From contig NZ_FRCR01000010.1 in NCBI RefSeq assembly GCF_900142995.1, positions 1 through 64,000 on the forward strand: a stretch of 64,000 nt of DNA. The letters are read 5' to 3'. The position numbers were made by a program, and so were the translations under genes. This DNA comes from Caldanaerovirga acetigignens. Its GTDB lineage: Bacteria; Bacillota; Thermosediminibacteria; Thermosediminibacterales; Thermosediminibacteraceae. This document shows positions 62,330-64,000 of this stretch, piece after piece. The notes beneath the pieces are model-generated. The model saw only the letters and a list, made by a program, of their open reading frames with translations. It had not been told where the DNA came from and did no database searches. Within the stretch, counting starts at the first letter, position 1. Each line of letters starts with the position of its first letter.

Positions 62330-64000
62330 ATGCTCTTTTTTGGCGCATCTCCCCAGGTTGTATTTTTTAATTTTTCTATAAAGGGTATTTCTTCCTATCC
62401 CGAGGTCCCTGGCAGCCGAAGTAATATTCCAGCCGTTATGCTCAAGGACTCTTAAAATGTGCTCCTTTTCAGCGGCCTCCAAGGAATTATTTGGTAAATC
62501 CCTGTCCAAGGTGATATTCATGGAGAATTTTTCTTCCACGAGAACAGGTATTATTCCTTCTGAATTTATGACAAATTCAACGAAATTCTCTAGTTCCCTT
62601 ATGTTGCCCGGCCAATTGTATTCTGTCAGAGCTTTCATGATGTTTTCAGGAATCTCCACAGGTTTTTTATTTAGCCGCCGTGATATCCTTTTCATAAAGT
62701 AATCTATTAAAATCGGAATATCATCTTTCCTTTCCCTCAGCGGGGGCAGTCTCAAGGGTATTACGTTAAGTCTATAGTAGAGGTCCTTTCTAAAATTTCC
62801 CTTCCTCACTTCTTGTTCTAAGTCCTTATTCGTAGCAGCGATTATTCGCACATCAACAGGGATAGGCCTTGAGCCCCCTATGCGCGTCACCACGCCATCT
62901 TCAATTGCCCTGAGAAGCTTTACCTGCATGTCAAGAGGCATTTCCCCTATTTCGTCAAGGAAAAGCGTTCCTCCGTCAGCAATTTCAAATTTGCCGGGCT
63001 TTCCGCCGCGCCGCGCACCGGTAAAAGCGCCGTCATCGTAACCGAACAGCTCCGACTCTATCAATTCCCTGGGGATGGCCCCGCAGTTTATTGCGACAAA
63101 AGGTTCATCGCGCCTTGCGCTCTCATTGTGTATGGCTTGTGCAAAAAGCTCCTTGCCTGTCCCGCTTTCGCCGGTTATAAGGATGGTTGAGCGACTATTA
63201 GCAACCTTTTTGGCGTATTCCACCAGTCTTACGAACTGCTCGTTTTTGCCTATTATCTTGTCGAAAGTATAGACTGCCTTCATACCCAGGATTTTATGAG
63301 CCATTTTTCTCACATTTTTAACCTCTTTGAACACACAGACTATCTCTTTTAAAATTCCCTGACCATCGTGAATCGGGTATGCACTTATGCTGTATTTCAA
63401 GCGGTTCTTCCTCGCGAAAACGTCCACTTCTTCGTCGTATATGCCCTTTCCCGCCATTAATTGGCTTTTTACTTTGCTCCAGCCGTCAAAGAGATCCCGT
63501 ATGTTTATCCATTTGATTTCGTCGGCATCGTATCCAAAAATTTCCTGAGCGTGCTTGTTGAAGGTTTTGATTTTTCCGAAAAGGTCAGCCGTTACAATTC
63601 CTGCCGGTATCGCATTGACCACGGTCTCGATCTGATTTTTCGCAAATGCCAGTTGTTCGTTAAACCGCTTTATTTGAAGCAGATTTTCTATGGCGCTAGC
63701 CGCGGCTGCCACCATCCCAAGGGTGTGGGAATGGACGTGCTCGCTGTAGCCAGTAAGGTCAAGGACTCCCGCCATTTCCCCTCCGGGCTCTCTTATCGGC
63801 GCAGCAGAGCAGGTCCACCTGTGGTAAGCCTTGATGTAATGCTCATCGCCAGATACTTGGAGGGGCATCCCTTCCACCAAAACCGTCCCCATGGCATTAG
63901 TTCCGATGCTCCTTTCATCCATAAATGCCCCGGGGACCATTTTTAGCGAAATCGCCTCGCTTAATATCCTTTCGTCGCCTATAATCTTTAGTATGCATCC
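62309..64000 (-). CDS. Sigma-54-dependent activator (AcoR-like: GAF-PAS-AAA-HTH), N-terminus outside window
   Basis: At least 564 codons; the frame is open to the right edge, with GAF-like sequence (ISLKMVPGAFMDERSIGTNA) continuing past the first ATG at 63940. Order: GAF (to about 110 of the visible part), PAS (VVNAIPAGIVTADLFGKI), AAA+ with GESGTGKE, ESELFGYDDGAFTGARRGG and LFLDEIGEMP, and a Fis-type HTH at the end (SAARDLGIGRNTLYRKIKKY). It probably senses an aldehyde or similar effector and switches on the AOR operon. Confidence 0.93.
   Translation of the reverse strand, partial: GCILKIIGDERILSEAISLKMVPGAFMDERSIGTNAMGTVLVEGMPLQVSGDEHYIKAYHRWTCSAAPIREPGGEMAGVLDLTGYSEHVHSHTLGMVAAAASAIENLLQIKRFNEQLAFAKNQIETVVNAIPAGIVTADLFGKIKTFNKHAQEIFGYDADEIKWINIRDLFDGWSKVKSQLMAGKGIYDEEVDVFARKNRLKYSISAYPIHDGQGILKEIVCVFKEVKNVRKMAHKILGMKAVYTFDKIIGKNEQFVRLVEYAKKVANSRSTILITGESGTGKELFAQAIHNESARRDEPFVAINCGAIPRELIESELFGYDDGAFTGARRGGKPGKFEIADGGTLFLDEIGEMPLDMQVKLLRAIEDGVVTRIGGSRPIPVDVRIIAATNKDLEQEVRKGNFRKDLYYRLNVIPLRLPPLRERKDDIPILIDYFMKRISRRLNKKPVEIPENIMKALTEYNWPGNIRELENFVEFVINSEGIIPVLVEEKFSMNITLDRDLPNNSLEAAEKEHILRVLEHNGWNITSAARDLGIGRNTLYRKIKKYNLGRCAKKEHCSIMEH

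Overview
The window looks like a chromosomal segment from a thermophilic, strictly anaerobic, spore-forming Firmicute of the Thermoanaerobacterales/Thermosediminibacterales kind. This is inferred from gene content, not from a database search. The pointers are: an EF-Tu with a four-cysteine insert, SigH, BofA and YaaL (sporulation lineage), the ctsR-mcsA-mcsB-clpC stress operon, pyruvate:ferredoxin oxidoreductase, pyruvate formate-lyase, a tungsten-type aldehyde:ferredoxin oxidoreductase, a B12-dependent ribonucleotide reductase with two inteins, and AT-rich intergenic regions with textbook sigma-A promoters. Nearly all genes are on the minus strand. The plus-strand exceptions are thyX, a 131-residue protein gene, the GDT1-like transporter, a 37-residue peptide gene and a LysE-type exporter.

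Layout. 0-5.3 kb: 3'-truncated tuf, four tRNAs (Thr, fMet, Gly, Tyr), sigH, yacP/rae1, rlmB, an inverted thyX with a LAGLIDADG-like insert, mrnC. 5.3-7.7 kb: cysS and cysE behind a cysteine T-box. 7.7-10.9 kb: pflB-pflA behind a ZTP riboswitch. 10.9-12.8 kb: a glutamate-synthase-like gene behind a ykkC-family riboswitch. 12.8-17.7 kb: ispD-ispF, a membrane PIN protein, CarD, a small conserved protein, radA. 17.9-22.6 kb: ctsR-mcsA-mcsB-clpC with a CtsR operator. 22.6-27.6 kb: a small gene, an EF-G paralogue, guaB, a DUF503 gene, a cluster of DnaA-box-like 9-mers, and a manganese-riboswitch-controlled GDT1 transporter. 27.6-32.7 kb: nrdJ with two inteins, a Fur-family regulator, a tiny rubredoxin-like gene. 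33-40.7 kb: patatin, porCDAB, and a two-gene biotin carboxylase/carboxyltransferase system. 40.8-45.9 kb: bofA, yaaL, lysE, recR, ybaB, dnaX, SRP RNA, arsC. 46-52.4 kb: a sigma-54-driven cellobiose-type PTS operon and its LevR-like activator. 52.6-56.3 kb: dedA, then an AT-rich accessory operon of four genes (an AAA+ ATPase and three unrecognised proteins) and a DNA-methyltransferase remnant. 56.3-58.3 kb: a peroxiredoxin whose peroxidatic residue is encoded by in-frame UGA (selenocysteine candidate), six tRNAs covering all four serine anticodon families plus two arginine ones, tadA. 58.3-64 kb: an aldehyde oxidoreductase maturation cluster (ThiF/MoeB-like, MoaD-like, radical SAM, AOR) with a sigma-54 promoter, paired operators and the truncated gene of its probable activator.

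The metabolic genes fit together as a fermentative anaerobe. PFL and POR both turn pyruvate into acetyl-CoA, the biotin enzyme carboxylates pyruvate or a related acid, and AOR exchanges electrons between aldehydes/acids and ferredoxin. Many operons have visible RNA control elements. The most notable items are the probable selenoprotein peroxiredoxin, the two nrdJ inteins 11 residues apart (one ending in Leu-Asp instead of His-Asn), the LAGLIDADG insert in thyX, the uncharacterised AAA+ operon, and a set of fully interleaved inverted repeats upstream of radA.
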